In this document: piece by piece, positions 7,957 through 16,573 of the stretch
Numbering within the stretch: position 1 is the stretch's first letter
Layout: each line of letters opens with the position of its first letter
Origin: an uncultured Dehalococcoidia bacterium
GTDB taxonomy: Bacteria > Chloroflexota > Dehalococcoidia > Lucifugimonadales > GCA-2712585
Length of the DNA stretch: 64,000 bases
NCBI GenBank assembly: GCA_951812825.1
Contig: OX638324.1
Location: 940,459 to 1,004,458, forward strand
Direction of reading: 5' to 3'
Position numbers and translations under genes: made by a program
The notes under the pieces: model-generated
The model's input: the letters and a program-made list of their open reading frames with translations, nothing else
Databases searched by the model: none
Told to the model about the DNA's origin: nothing

Positions 7957-9375
7957 GTGAGCAGCAAAGATATTGAACTGATGGCCCATCTCATGCGGAG
8001 GGCAGGCTTTGGCGCCACTCGCGACGAGTTGGAGGCCTACGCAGCCAAAGGCTATGAAGCCACCGTAGAGGAGCTGGTAGACCCTGAAGGTCACGGCATC
8101 TCCCACGTTGACTCAGACAACTTCTACCGCCATCATCCGGCGTCGGAGAACGCCGGTGGCAATCCCACCAACGGACAGGCCCAGTGGATGTACCGTCTGA
8201 TCAACACTCCAAGGCCCTTGGAAGAGAAGATGACCCTCTTTTGGCATCACGTCTTCGCCACGGGCAACGCCAAGGTTGACCACTGCGCCGTGGTGCTGGA
8301 GCAGATCAGCACTTTCCGCAAGCATGGCTTGGGCAGCTTCCGAGACCTGCTCGTTATGGTCTCCAAGGACCCGGCCATGATCTTCTGGCTGGACAACAAC
8401 GAGAACCACAAGCACGCACCCAACGAGAACTGGGGTCGGGAGCTTCTGGAACTCTTCTCCATGGGTCAGGGCAACTACACCGAGCAGGACGTGAAGGAGG
8501 CCTCCCGCGCCTTTACCGGCTGGACCATCGAGCCCAGCCTCCCCCGAATGCCCTTCCAGCGATACCCCTGGTACTTCGAGTACCGGCCGGAAGACCACGA
8601 CGACGGCGAAAAAGTCTTCCTCGGCCATCGCGGCCGCTTCAACGGCGAAGACATCATCGACATCATTGTTCGTCAGCCCGCAACGGCCCGCTTCATATCC
8701 CGCCACCTCTACAACTTCTTTGTCGCCGACGAGGTGCAGGTCCCCAGCTGGCAGGACCAGGCCCCCCGGGACCCCGTCGCCATCAACCGCATAGCCGAGA
8801 CCCTCGTGACCTCCGGCTTCGATATGCGAGCCACCATGCGGATGCTGCTGAACTCCGACTTCTTCAAGGACGAGAGCATCTGGTACGCCAAGGTCAAGAG
8901 TCCGGCAGAGATAGTCGCTGGCACCATGAGGCTGGTCAAGGACCACCAAGCCCCCAGCCCCGGCATCGGCGAAATCGGCCTGGAGCCCGGCTATCAGGGT
9001 CAGGCCCTTCTGGACCCGCCCAGCGTCGAGGGCTGGCACACCGGCAAGGAGTGGATCGATAGCGGTTCTCTCCTGCGTCGCATCAACTTCGTGGCCGACC
9101 GGGTTGGCGACACCAGCCTGCCGGGAGTCCGCTCCATCATAGACCGTCTTTCCAACGCCGAAGAGATGACCGCCGCAGAGATGGTGGACGCCTGCATTGA
9201 CCTCATCGGTCCAGTCCGCGTGACAGGAGACACCCGCACCGAAATTATCACCCACGTGGAGAAGGGCGGACCGGTGCGACGTGGCGCCGCGGAAGAGGAG
9301 ATGGCTGTCTTCGCCCGCCGCGTTGGAGAGACCTTGCAGCTCATCGCCTCCACAAGGGAGTACCAGTTCGGCTAG
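7957..9375 (+). CDS. DUF1800 domain-containing protein (copy 1)
   Basis: A 472-residue member of the DUF1800 family, whose biochemical role is unknown. Seen: LMAHLMRRAGFGAT near the N-terminus, EEKMTLFWHHVFATG, the strongly conserved NENWGRELLELFSMG, AFTGWT, the HDDGEKVFLGHRGRFNGEDI block, and DPPSVEGW HTGKEW near the C-terminus. No signal peptide is evident. The GTG start has GAGGAGGAG just upstream. In other bacteria such genes often sit beside DUF1501 genes; here the neighbour is instead an NHL-propeller gene 59 nt downstream, a pairing repeated at 20104-22578. It is about 70% identical by eye to the second copy. Confidence 0.85.
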   Translation: MSSKDIELMAHLMRRAGFGATRDELEAYAAKGYEATVEELVDPEGHGISHVDSDNFYRHHPASENAGGNPTNGQAQWMYRLINTPRPLEEKMTLFWHHVFATGNAKVDHCAVVLEQISTFRKHGLGSFRDLLVMVSKDPAMIFWLDNNENHKHAPNENWGRELLELFSMGQGNYTEQDVKEASRAFTGWTIEPSLPRMPFQRYPWYFEYRPEDHDDGEKVFLGHRGRFNGEDIIDIIVRQPATARFISRHLYNFFVADEVQVPSWQDQAPRDPVAINRIAETLVTSGFDMRATMRMLLNSDFFKDESIWYAKVKSPAEIVAGTMRLVKDHQAPSPGIGEIGLEPGYQGQALLDPPSVEGWHTGKEWIDSGSLLRRINFVADRVGDTSLPGVRSIIDRLSNAEEMTAAEMVDACIDLIGPVRVTGDTRTEIITHVEKGGPVRRGAAEEEMAVFARRVGETLQLIASTREYQFG

Positions 9376-9434
9376 ACCGCCGCGAGGAATCACGGGACAA
9401 CCCAATCTTGAAATAGGGACGGCACGAAAGTCAG

Positions 9435-10454
9435 ATGCAAACCATCAGCATTAGGGGAAGGGTTTACAACTACAGCCACTGCGTGGGGCGCAACGCCGTA
9501 TCCGGCGCAGGGTTTCACTATCCTAACGCCCTCGCAAGAGGCGACGGTGACATTGTCTACGTGGTTAACCAGCCGGACGAGCTCCAGCCCGTTCCCCACA
9601 TAACCAAAGTGTCCGTGGGTGGCGATTGGCACGAGGAAGAGCATATCTGCGACTTCGGCAAGCGGGGCGACGGCGACGGCAACTTCGTCTGGCCCTCCGC
9701 CATCGCCCTGGATTCCCAGGGAAGGGTATTCGTCGCCGACGAGTGGCTCAACCGTGTCAGCATATTCGACGGAGACGGCAGCTTCCTGGACAAGTGGGGC
9801 GCTGCGGGAGCCGGCAGAGGCCAGCTCAACGGCCCCACCGGCTTGGCCTTCGACAGCGAAGACAACGTATACGTCACGGAGATAAACAGCCACCGGGTCC
9901 AGAAGTTCACCGCCGATGGCGAGTACGTCACCGGCTGGGGCGGCGAAGGCACCGACCATGGTCGCTTCACCCAACCCTGGGGTGTGGCCGTCGACTCGGA
10001 CGACAACGTGTACGTGGCCGACTGGCATAACGACCGGGTGGAGAAATTCTCCGGCTCTGGCGTCTTCCTCTCCACCATCGGGCATTCAGGGGATGACCGC
10101 GGTCAGATCCGCCGCCCCAGCGACGTGGCCGTCGACAAGGACGGAGACGTGTACGTGGCCGACTGGTGGAACCACAAGATAGAGGTCTACGACCCGGACG
10201 GCGCCCACGTAACAACCTTTATCGGCGATGCCGAGCGCCTCTCAAAGTGGGCCGAAACCGTTGTAGAGTCCAACCCCGACGCCGTAAAGGCCCGCCTCCG
10301 GGTGAAGAGCTTGGAGCCGGAATGGCGGTTTACCCGTCCAACCGGCGTAGACGTAGGGGACGACGGCCGCATCATGGTTGTCGAAAGCCAGCGTATGCGC
10401 ATCCAGATATACCAGAAAGAAGCGAATTGGGTGGAGCCCCAGTTCAACCTGTAG
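9435..10454 (+). CDS. NHL-repeat beta-propeller protein (copy 1)
   Basis: A 339-residue protein made of NHL repeats, expected to fold as a six-bladed propeller. Repeating units of the form GQFxxPxGVAVDSDDNVYVADxxNDRVxxF are visible from about residue 65 to 265 (for example VFVADEWLNRVSIF, VYVTEINSHRVQKF, VYVADWHNDRVEKF, VYVADWWNHKIEVY), each followed by a Gly-rich turn. No signal peptide is seen. It follows the DUF1800 gene and precedes the S9 peptidase gene. The paralogue at 21568 has the same place beside DUF1800, so the two products may act together. The last residues (QKEANWVEPQFNL) match the paralogue's end almost exactly. Confidence 0.85.
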   Translation: MQTISIRGRVYNYSHCVGRNAVSGAGFHYPNALARGDGDIVYVVNQPDELQPVPHITKVSVGGDWHEEEHICDFGKRGDGDGNFVWPSAIALDSQGRVFVADEWLNRVSIFDGDGSFLDKWGAAGAGRGQLNGPTGLAFDSEDNVYVTEINSHRVQKFTADGEYVTGWGGEGTDHGRFTQPWGVAVDSDDNVYVADWHNDRVEKFSGSGVFLSTIGHSGDDRGQIRRPSDVAVDKDGDVYVADWWNHKIEVYDPDGAHVTTFIGDAERLSKWAETVVESNPDAVKARLRVKSLEPEWRFTRPTGVDVGDDGRIMVVESQRMRIQIYQKEANWVEPQFNL

Positions 10455-10535
10455 CCCCCGGAATGCTCCACAAACCCTCTGGTCCACGCCGCCTGCCGCC
10501 CGTGGGCCAGTTTATTTCTTGCTGAGGTGAGACCC

Positions 10536-12491
10536 ATGCCAAGCCCCATAACTCCCAACATTATCTATGACCTGACGTCCTACTCCTCTCCCACCCTTTC
10601 ACCCCAAGGATCCCTGTTGGCCTTTGCCCAATCCAAGGTGGACAGGGATTCGATAAAGACCAACTCTCGCATCATGCTGACTAAACTGGACGAAGGATCT
10701 GCCCGCGCCTTCACCCAGGGGCCGCAGGACTCCGCTCCCCAGTTCTCTCCTGACGGTAATTCGTTGGCTTTCCTCCGGCCCGATGACAATGGACGCGCCC
10801 AGATCTGGACTATCAGCATCGGCGGCGGCGAGGCGACTCAAGCCACAAGCGCAGAAGGTGGTGTGGCCGAATTCACCTGGTCGCCAAACTCCGACGCCCT
10901 GGCGTTCGGCTCCGACGTGGACCCGAACCGGGCCCCCGACGACCATGACTACGGCAAGGATCCAAGAGTTCGCATAGTTCGCCGGATAACCTACCGGGCA
11001 GACAACCTGGGCTGGCGTGGGGACATGTACCGCCAGCTTTTCATAGTCGACCTGGCGGACGGGTCTACTCGCTCCCTCACAACCGGCGACTACGACAACG
11101 GTTCACCCCGCTGGTCTCCCGACGGCAGGAGCATCGCCTTCGTTTCAGCTCGCCGCCCCGACCGGGAGACCGTACCCTACAACGAGGTCTACGTAGTGCC
11201 TGCCGGTAGCGGAGAGCTTCAGTGCCGGTCCGACGGCCTCTCAAGCATAGGGGCCTTGGCGTGGCTGCCCGATTCCCAGGGACTGGTGGTAATCGGCTCC
11301 GACGACGACGAGATCGGCGCTGCATGGCAGGGCAAGCTCTTCGTGCTCCAGCAGGGCCAACAGCCGCGGCTCATCGGCGACAGTTCAGTCAGGCCCGTAG
11401 CGGGATTTCCACCCCTGATGCCCAGTCCGCAGCTTGCAGTCACAAGCGACAGCGTAACCTTCATGGGAGACTCCCACGGCCAGTCCTACGTCTGCCGCGT
11501 GTCCCTCGATGGCGGCGATACCGAGCGGCTAACCTCCGGCGGAGCTCAGATTACAGAGATGACGGTAGACTCCGCATCGGGTCGGGCGGTTGTGACAGCC
11601 GCCTCCCCGGATTCAGCCGGAGACTTGCAGTTGGTGGACCTGGCATCCGGACAATCGAAGACCCTGACCGACGGCAACCAGGCCTACTTCAATGATCACC
11701 CGCTAGCCACTCTCAGGAAGTCTTCGCTGACACGGGTAGGCATGGAGATAGAATCGAGGCTTCTGCTGCCCCCGTCCTTTGATGAATCGAAGTGCTATCC
11801 CATGATCGTCAACATCCACGGCGGGCCCCACGGCTCCTTCTACGACGCCTTCAACGCCGTGGAGCAGGTGCTGGCAACGGCGGGATATCTGGTCCTGAGC
11901 GTAAACCCCCGCGGCTCTTCCACCTACGGGCCGGACTTCCTCAAGGCCGTGCTGCGGGACTGGGGCGGTGAGGACTATCGGGACATCATGGCCTCCGTCG
12001 ACGAGACCTGCGCCCTACCCTACGTGGACACCAACCGGCTGGGCGTCTACGGCTACAGCTACGGCGGGTTCATGAGCTCTTGGGCAATCGGCCACGATAC
12101 CCGCTTCGGCGCCGCCGTCGTGGGCGCGCCCTGCATAGACCTGCTGGGCATGTACGGAACCTCGGACATCGGCGTCAGCTTTGGCGAACGTCAGTGGGGC
12201 GGCCTGAGGAAAGACAACATTGAGCACTACCTGGAGCATTCGCCGCTAACCTACGCCGACAGGGTGGAGACGCCGGTGCTTCTCCTCCACGGAGAGTCGG
12301 ACCATCGATGTCCCATCGAGCAGAGCGAACAGTACTTCGTGACACTGAGACGTTTGGGCAAGGAGGTGGAGTTTGTGCGGTTCCCGGGCTGCTCCCACCT
12401 CTTCCTGCGCGCCGGTCACCCCAAGATGCGGGAGGAGTATCTGAGCCGCACCCTGGGCTGGTTCAACAAGCATCTGAAAGCAGTGTCGTAG
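10536..12491 (+). CDS. S9 family serine peptidase (acylaminoacyl-peptidase / prolyl oligopeptidase type)
   Basis: A 651-residue two-domain peptidase. The N-terminal half carries WD/PD40-like propeller repeats (FSPDGNSLAFLR, WSPNSDALAFGS, WSPDGRSIAFVS); the C-terminal alpha/beta-hydrolase domain holds the catalytic triad: Ser508 in GYSYGGF, Asp589 in HGESDHRCP and His621 in CSHLF. HGGPHGSF forms the oxyanion-hole segment. Such enzymes cleave short peptides or acylated amino acids. ATG 10536 is chosen because GAGGTG lies 6-7 nt upstream; an in-frame GTG at 10527 overlaps that site. No signal sequence, so it is probably cytoplasmic. It is the last gene of the plus-strand run starting at 7957. 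Confidence 0.9.
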   Translation: MPSPITPNIIYDLTSYSSPTLSPQGSLLAFAQSKVDRDSIKTNSRIMLTKLDEGSARAFTQGPQDSAPQFSPDGNSLAFLRPDDNGRAQIWTISIGGGEATQATSAEGGVAEFTWSPNSDALAFGSDVDPNRAPDDHDYGKDPRVRIVRRITYRADNLGWRGDMYRQLFIVDLADGSTRSLTTGDYDNGSPRWSPDGRSIAFVSARRPDRETVPYNEVYVVPAGSGELQCRSDGLSSIGALAWLPDSQGLVVIGSDDDEIGAAWQGKLFVLQQGQQPRLIGDSSVRPVAGFPPLMPSPQLAVTSDSVTFMGDSHGQSYVCRVSLDGGDTERLTSGGAQITEMTVDSASGRAVVTAASPDSAGDLQLVDLASGQSKTLTDGNQAYFNDHPLATLRKSSLTRVGMEIESRLLLPPSFDESKCYPMIVNIHGGPHGSFYDAFNAVEQVLATAGYLVLSVNPRGSSTYGPDFLKAVLRDWGGEDYRDIMASVDETCALPYVDTNRLGVYGYSYGGFMSSWAIGHDTRFGAAVVGAPCIDLLGMYGTSDIGVSFGERQWGGLRKDNIEHYLEHSPLTYADRVETPVLLLHGESDHRCPIEQSEQYFVTLRRLGKEVEFVRFPGCSHLFLRAGHPKMREEYLSRTLGWFNKHLKAVS

Positions 12492-12495
12492 GCGG

Positions 12496-12918
12496 CTAGC
12501 GTCCCAACAGCTTCTTGAAGAATTGACCCAACGCTGCCCAACTCTGACCGGCGGCATCCTGGGTCGTGCCGATGAACCCGAGAAGTTTGCTCGCCTCAGC
12601 GACGCGGGCGGTGGCGACTCTCACGTTCTCTGTGATCTCCTGCGTCTTCGCGACAATGTGCGGGGCGCTGTCGGCGGCCGTTCGCGCCAGCCTCGCCAGG
12701 TCGGCTGCGGCCTCCTTGGCTGAAGTTGACATTTCGGCCAGGTTCTCCCACGTCTCCGCCGCGTTCCCACTTGCCTTCTCCACATTCCGCAGTATCCGCC
12801 TCAGGGTTGGGAACAGCACAACGAACCCAAGGAAGAGCGCGAGAACCAGCAGCGTCCCCGCCACCATAAGGGCGACAACGGCGACGTCCGGGACCGACGT
12901 TGTGGTGTCTGAAGTCAT
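12496..12918 (-). CDS. Membrane-anchored coiled-coil protein, unknown function
   Basis: A 140-residue protein with one transmembrane helix near residues 11-34 (VALMVAGTLLVLALFLGFVV), followed by a long Ala-rich amphipathic helical region (about 45-120) rich in heptad-like spacing, and a basic end (FFKKLLGR). This layout resembles DUF948-type or general-stress membrane proteins, but I do not recognise a specific family. It sits tail to tail with the S9 peptidase gene and is followed upstream on the same strand by another tiny membrane-protein gene at 12954-13121, so the two could be co-transcribed. Confidence 0.6.
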   Translation of the reverse strand: MTSDTTTSVPDVAVVALMVAGTLLVLALFLGFVVLFPTLRRILRNVEKASGNAAETWENLAEMSTSAKEAAADLARLARTAADSAPHIVAKTQEITENVRVATARVAEASKLLGFIGTTQDAAGQSWAALGQFFKKLLGR

Positions 12919-12953
12919 GGCGAAATCTCAGTAAAGGTCCATACCGACGGTGC

Positions 12954-13121
12954 TCAACCCTGTGTTGCGAGAAGGATGACCAACACCACTATCACAACTA
13001 CGGCGATGATGAGAAGGGTGACAATGACTTTCTGTATCATCCCGACCAGGGTGAATGGAAGCATGACGAGCTTGATGGGAAGCATCAATATCCATAACAG
13101 GACTTTGAGAATGGCAGACAT
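12954..13121 (-). CDS. Small hydrophobic membrane protein (55 aa)
   Basis: ATG at 13121 to TGA at 12954 gives 55 residues that are almost wholly hydrophobic: an N-terminal helix (VLLWILMLPIKLVMLPF) and a second, strongly hydrophobic one (VIVTLLIIAVVVIVVLVILL). It is most likely a two-helix inner-membrane peptide. It lies 35 nt upstream of the coiled-coil membrane protein on the same strand. Reading it as coding is inference from the continuous hydrophobic pattern and the position; there is no clear Shine-Dalgarno beyond a purine run. Confidence 0.5.
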   Translation of the reverse strand: MSAILKVLLWILMLPIKLVMLPFTLVGMIQKVIVTLLIIAVVVIVVLVILLATQG

Positions 13122-13266
13122 GGAGCGCGCTCCTCACAATCTGAATTTCAACCACCCCACTCTACCACGCCGCCGCAGTGTCGGCTAAGGGCAAGGGATC
13201 AACGGCATTCCCTCTTCCTGAATTGTGATAGGATACTGGCACGGAAATCTGATAGGAGGCGGCACT

Positions 13267-14361
13267 ATGGCCATCACGGGTCAGGGCATCATTTCCAGGG
13301 TTCCGGGTGAGCGTTCCAAGCTGGAAGAGATTGTGGTCTACCCGCCGGGTCCGGGCGAAGTCCTCGTCAGAATTCAGGCAAGCGGTGTCTGCCATACGGA
13401 CCTGCATTACAAGCTCGGCAAGATTGACGACAAGTTCCCCTATCTGCTAGGACACGAAGGCGCGGGCATCGTGGAGGCAGTGGGCGAAGGGGTCACCGAT
13501 CCGGAGGTCGGCGACTACGTAGTCCTGGCCTGGCGAGCGCCCTGCCAGTATTGCCGCTTCTGCCGCATTGGGCAGCACCAGCTATGCGCAGCCAGCCTCA
13601 ACGCCGAGCCCAGGATGTTCGGCAAGAAGGATGGCAAGGTGCTGAATCCCGCCCTGGGCATCGGCACTTTTTGCAACTATACCGTGGTGGCGGCCAAGCA
13701 GGCCGTTCCTGTGCCGCGGGAGTGCCCGCCGGTGCAGGCCTGCCTCATCGGCTGCGGCGTCATGACCGGCGTCGGTGCCTGCCTGTACACGGCGGGGGTC
13801 CAACGGGGAAGCAGCGTCGCCGTCTACGGCTGCGGCGGTATCGGCTCCAGCGTCATCATGGGGGCCAAGCTTTCCCGCGCTGGCACCATCATTGCCGTCG
13901 ACATCGCAGAAAACAAGCTCACCTGGGCCAGGGAATTCGGCGCCACCCACACCATAAACGCCTCTGAGACCGACCCGGTGGAGGCCATCAAGGAGATCAC
14001 CGGAGGCAACGGCGTAGACTTCTCCTTCGAATGCGTGGGAATGCCCCAAACGCTGGACCAGGCCCTCTGGTCGAGGGACCTGGCGGGAACGTGCACCCTC
14101 ATCGGCGTCCCGGACCCGACCATGAAGCTGGAACTGCCCATGCTCCAGTTCTTCGGCCTGGGCGGCAATCTCAGGGTGAGCTGGTACGGCGACTGCCTGC
14201 CCTCCAGGGACTTCCCCCTTCTCTCCGAGTGGTACATGAGCGGGGAACTTGATTTGGACAGGATGGTAACTGCAACCATCAACCTGGAGGACACGGAGGC
14301 GGCGTTCGACGCAATGGAACGGGGAGAGACCCTCCGTTCCGTCATCACCTTCCCAGACTAG
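13267..14361 (+). CDS. Zn-dependent alcohol dehydrogenase (class III / thiol-dependent formaldehyde dehydrogenase-like)
   Basis: A 364-residue NAD-dependent medium-chain dehydrogenase. Seen: catalytic zinc ligands Cys42 and His63-Glu64 (GHEGAGIVE), structural zinc cysteines Cys93, Cys96, Cys99 and Cys107, and the Rossmann motif GCGGIGSSVIMGAKL followed by the acidic VDIAENK typical of NAD binding. The overall form resembles S-(hydroxymethyl)mycothiol/glutathione dehydrogenases and NDMA-dependent alcohol dehydrogenases. ATG 13267 follows AGGAGG; the frame is open 42 nt further upstream but without support. A GYD-domain gene follows 51 nt downstream. Substrate remains open: formaldehyde-thiol adducts or primary alcohols. 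Confidence 0.85.
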   Translation: MAITGQGIISRVPGERSKLEEIVVYPPGPGEVLVRIQASGVCHTDLHYKLGKIDDKFPYLLGHEGAGIVEAVGEGVTDPEVGDYVVLAWRAPCQYCRFCRIGQHQLCAASLNAEPRMFGKKDGKVLNPALGIGTFCNYTVVAAKQAVPVPRECPPVQACLIGCGVMTGVGACLYTAGVQRGSSVAVYGCGGIGSSVIMGAKLSRAGTIIAVDIAENKLTWAREFGATHTINASETDPVEAIKEITGGNGVDFSFECVGMPQTLDQALWSRDLAGTCTLIGVPDPTMKLELPMLQFFGLGGNLRVSWYGDCLPSRDFPLLSEWYMSGELDLDRMVTATINLEDTEAAFDAMERGETLRSVITFPD

Positions 14362-14412
14362 GCACAAGGGACTGCCCTTCACTATGAAATAGCCCGTTGC
14401 AGGAGGAAAGGC

Positions 14413-14742
14413 ATGAGCACCTACATTCAGCTTCTAACCCTCACCCATCACGGTCGGGAAGAGGCCATCGACAATCCCACGGGAGTGTTGATGGCCCAGG
14501 ACGAGGTGCGGGTGCCCGGCGTTCGAGTGCTGGGGCTTTACGCAGTGCTAGGCGGCTACGACTTCGTGAGCATGGTCGAAGCGCCGGACAACGATTCCAT
14601 CGCCCAATATTCGCTGCAGTTGGGAGTTAAGGCGGGCGTGACCGTCGTTACCCTTCCCGCCATCCCCGTGGCCCGGCTTGAAGGCGCGGAACTGCCGCCA
14701 TTGCCGATATTGGATACGGCGGAGACTACAATTCCCAACTGA
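14413..14742 (+). CDS. GYD domain-containing protein
   Basis: A 109-residue single-domain protein with the family signature LGGYDFVSMVEAPDND around residues 46-62, preceded by a short beta-alpha unit (YIQLLTLTHHG). GYD proteins are small alpha/beta proteins of unknown function with a ferredoxin-like fold. The ATG is preceded by GCAGGAGGAAAGGC, a strong ribosome-binding site. It sits between the alcohol dehydrogenase and rlmB on the same strand, 45 nt before the latter. Confidence 0.75.
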   Translation: MSTYIQLLTLTHHGREEAIDNPTGVLMAQDEVRVPGVRVLGLYAVLGGYDFVSMVEAPDNDSIAQYSLQLGVKAGVTVVTLPAIPVARLEGAELPPLPILDTAETTIPN

Positions 14743-14787
14743 GGATAGCGTTCGTCTACGATGTGAACGCGATAAGGAAGTGGCCCA

Positions 14788-15627
14788 GTGAAGCCGCGAA
14801 CCCGGTTTGAAAGAAAGCAGCACAATAAGGACAACAAACGCCTCCGGCGGACGGGCGGCGCCATATACCGTCGGAAGCCGTCAAGCAAAGAGGAAGGCGT
14901 CATCGTGGAGGGTCGCAATCCCGTCATAGAGGCGCTGCGGGCTGGCCGAACCATCAAGCGAATCATGCTGGCAAGCGGAGTAGGAAAGTCCGCCGCCATC
15001 GAAAAGATATTTCAGCTGGCCAGAGAGCGCGGGATGACGGTCGAACGGGTGGAGCGACGGGAGGTGGAACAACTCAGCGTGACGGGCAAGAGCCAGGGAG
15101 TGCTTGCCCTCACCGGCCCAAAAGGTTACGTGGGCTTGAAGCGGCTGCTCGAAATCGGCCACGAACGGAAAGAATCAACGCTGTTGGTCGTCCTGGACGG
15201 CATTCAGGACCCCCACAACCTGGGGGCTATAATACGCACGGCGGACGCGGCGGGCGTGCACGGCATAGTTATCCCCGAACGCCGCTCCGCCAGCCTATCG
15301 CCGGGAGTGGCGAGGGCATCGGCAGGGGCCATGGAGCACGTGGACGTAGCCCGGGTTCCCAACCTGACCAACGTGCTGTCGAGGCTGTCAAAGCAGGGCG
15401 TCTGGACCATGGGAATCGACCCCAAGGGAACGCTGGACTTCGCTGAAGTCGACTACAAGCAGCCCACGGCCATAGTGATTGGCGCGGAAGGCAAGGGGAT
15501 TTCCCGCTTGGTGAAGGAGCGATGCGACGCCCTGGCGCGCATTCCAATGCGGGGTCGTATAGCCTCCCTGAACGCCTCGGTGTCGGCGGCCCTGGTGATG
15601 TACGAGGCCATGCGGCAGCGGCGGTGA
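14788..15627 (+). CDS. rlmB: 23S rRNA (guanosine-2'-O-)-methyltransferase, TrmH/SpoU family
   Basis: A 279-residue SPOUT methyltransferase that uses S-adenosylmethionine to methylate the ribose of a guanosine in 23S rRNA. Seen: a basic N-terminal tail (residues 1-30), the substrate-binding domain (VEGRNPVIEALRAGR), then the knotted catalytic domain with motif 1 (DPHNLGAIIRTADAAG), motif 2 (VIGAEGKGIS) and motif 3 (IPMRGRIASLNASVSAAL). Start is GTG 14788. RlmB is the usual reading; a paralogous tRNA 2'-O-methyltransferase cannot be fully excluded. The long basic N-terminal extension is longer than in E. coli RlmB. Confidence 0.85.
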   Translation: MKPRTRFERKQHNKDNKRLRRTGGAIYRRKPSSKEEGVIVEGRNPVIEALRAGRTIKRIMLASGVGKSAAIEKIFQLARERGMTVERVERREVEQLSVTGKSQGVLALTGPKGYVGLKRLLEIGHERKESTLLVVLDGIQDPHNLGAIIRTADAAGVHGIVIPERRSASLSPGVARASAGAMEHVDVARVPNLTNVLSRLSKQGVWTMGIDPKGTLDFAEVDYKQPTAIVIGAEGKGISRLVKERCDALARIPMRGRIASLNASVSAALVMYEAMRQRR

Positions 15628-15642
15628 TGATCCCCCACGATG

Positions 15643-15672
15643 CATTCTGAGGAGACCCCGCGACGAAGAATC
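15643..15672 (-). repeat. 30-bp dispersed repeat, copy 1
   Basis: On the minus strand it begins GATTCTTCGTCGCGG and ends CTCCTCAGAATG. It matches the sequence at 44058-44087 at 28 of 30 positions. Both copies are intergenic. The ends are themselves inverted (GATTCT... and ...AGAATG), the form of many REP-like elements. Here it lies between rlmB and the GrdB/PrdB-like gene. Confidence 0.6.
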
Positions 15673-15732
15673 CCGCCACCCGAAATCACGTCACCGCAAG
15701 TTCTCCATTCAACGACAACGGATAGGACAGAT

Positions 15733-16566
15733 ATGAACCCCCCCGAAAGCTACGTAAGATACATTCCAAGAACCAGGGACCTCTATTCCTCCCACAGTCC
15801 CTATCAATGGGTAGAGAACACCGACGCTCCCTGGACGCCTTTAACCAAGCCCCTGAATCAATCGCGGGTGGCTTTGGCAAGCTCCTCCGGGATCTATCTG
15901 AAGGGGCAAAAACCCTTCCACACCAAGGACGACACGTCCATTCGGGAAATACCCAAGTCCTCATCGACCAGCGACTTCGGCGTGAACCACTTCGGCTATC
16001 GGATGGACGGCGCGGAGCGGGATCCCAACTGCGTGTTTCCCCTGGAGCAGATGCGGAAACTGGAGTGCGAGGGATTCATCGGGGAACTGGCGGACACCGC
16101 CTACACCTTCATGGGGGGAATCTACTCGACGCGGCGGGTTCGGGAGGAGCTTGCACCCCAGCTTGTAGAGCGGGCCCTGGCGAATGATATCGACCTCTTC
16201 TACCTGGTGCCTGCCTGACCCGTCTGTCACCAGTCCGTAGGGCTGGTATCCAGGGCCATAGAGGAGGCGGGGATTCCCACCATGACCATGTCGTCGGCGT
16301 GGGACATCACCCGGAACGTGAAGCCGCCGCGAGCGGCCTTCGTCAACTTCCCCCTTGGAAACCAGACGGGCAGACCGGGGAACAGGGAAGAACAGATGGC
16401 AATAGTTCGCGACGCCCTAACTGCCGCCTACTCCATGGCGGAGCCGGGCGCCGTAACCATTCTTCCCTACGAATGGGACGAGGCCGGATACGGCTGGCAG
16501 GGCGGGGAGTATCGCCCCGGATACCTGCGGCCCTACGTGCGGACGGAAGCCACGCCGACCGTCTGA
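15733..16566 (+). CDS. GrdB/PrdB-family reductase, probable selenoprotein (TGA = Sec at codon 162)
   Basis: The frame from ATG 15733 meets TGA at 16216-16218 and continues open to TGA 16564-16566; read through, it gives 277 residues. The protein resembles the glycine/sarcosine/betaine reductase selenoprotein B and D-proline reductase PrdB family, which cleave C-N bonds reductively through a selenol. Around the TGA the text is DLFYLVPA-U162-P-V-C165-HQSVGLVSRAIEEAG, matching the family's U/C-P-V-C motif, where some members have Cys and others Sec at the first position. The region after the TGA (AAFVNFPLGNQTGRPG, then AAYSMAEPGAVTILPYEW) is as well formed as that before it. A SECIS-like hairpin lies just downstream. 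No proline- or glycine-reductase partner genes are adjacent, so the substrate is open. Confidence 0.8.
16229..16247 (+). promoter_or_regulatory. Putative bacterial SECIS element of the GrdB/PrdB-like gene
   Basis: Directly after the in-frame TGA (16216-16218), ACCAG (16229-16233) pairs with CUGGU (16243-16247); the stem continues with a U-G wobble (16234/16242) and CC (16235-16236) with GG (16240-16241), closing a 3-nt loop GUA (16237-16239). That is eight consecutive pairs with G as the first loop base, starting 18 nt after the TGA, inside the 16-37 nt range known for bacterial SECIS. Confidence 0.7.
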
Positions 16567-16573
16567 CTTCAGT

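Noticed and set aside
16216-16218. Annotating two separate small genes (15640-16218 and 16282-16566)
   Set aside because: They are the two halves of one GrdB/PrdB-like protein in the same frame, joined at the U-P-V-C motif.
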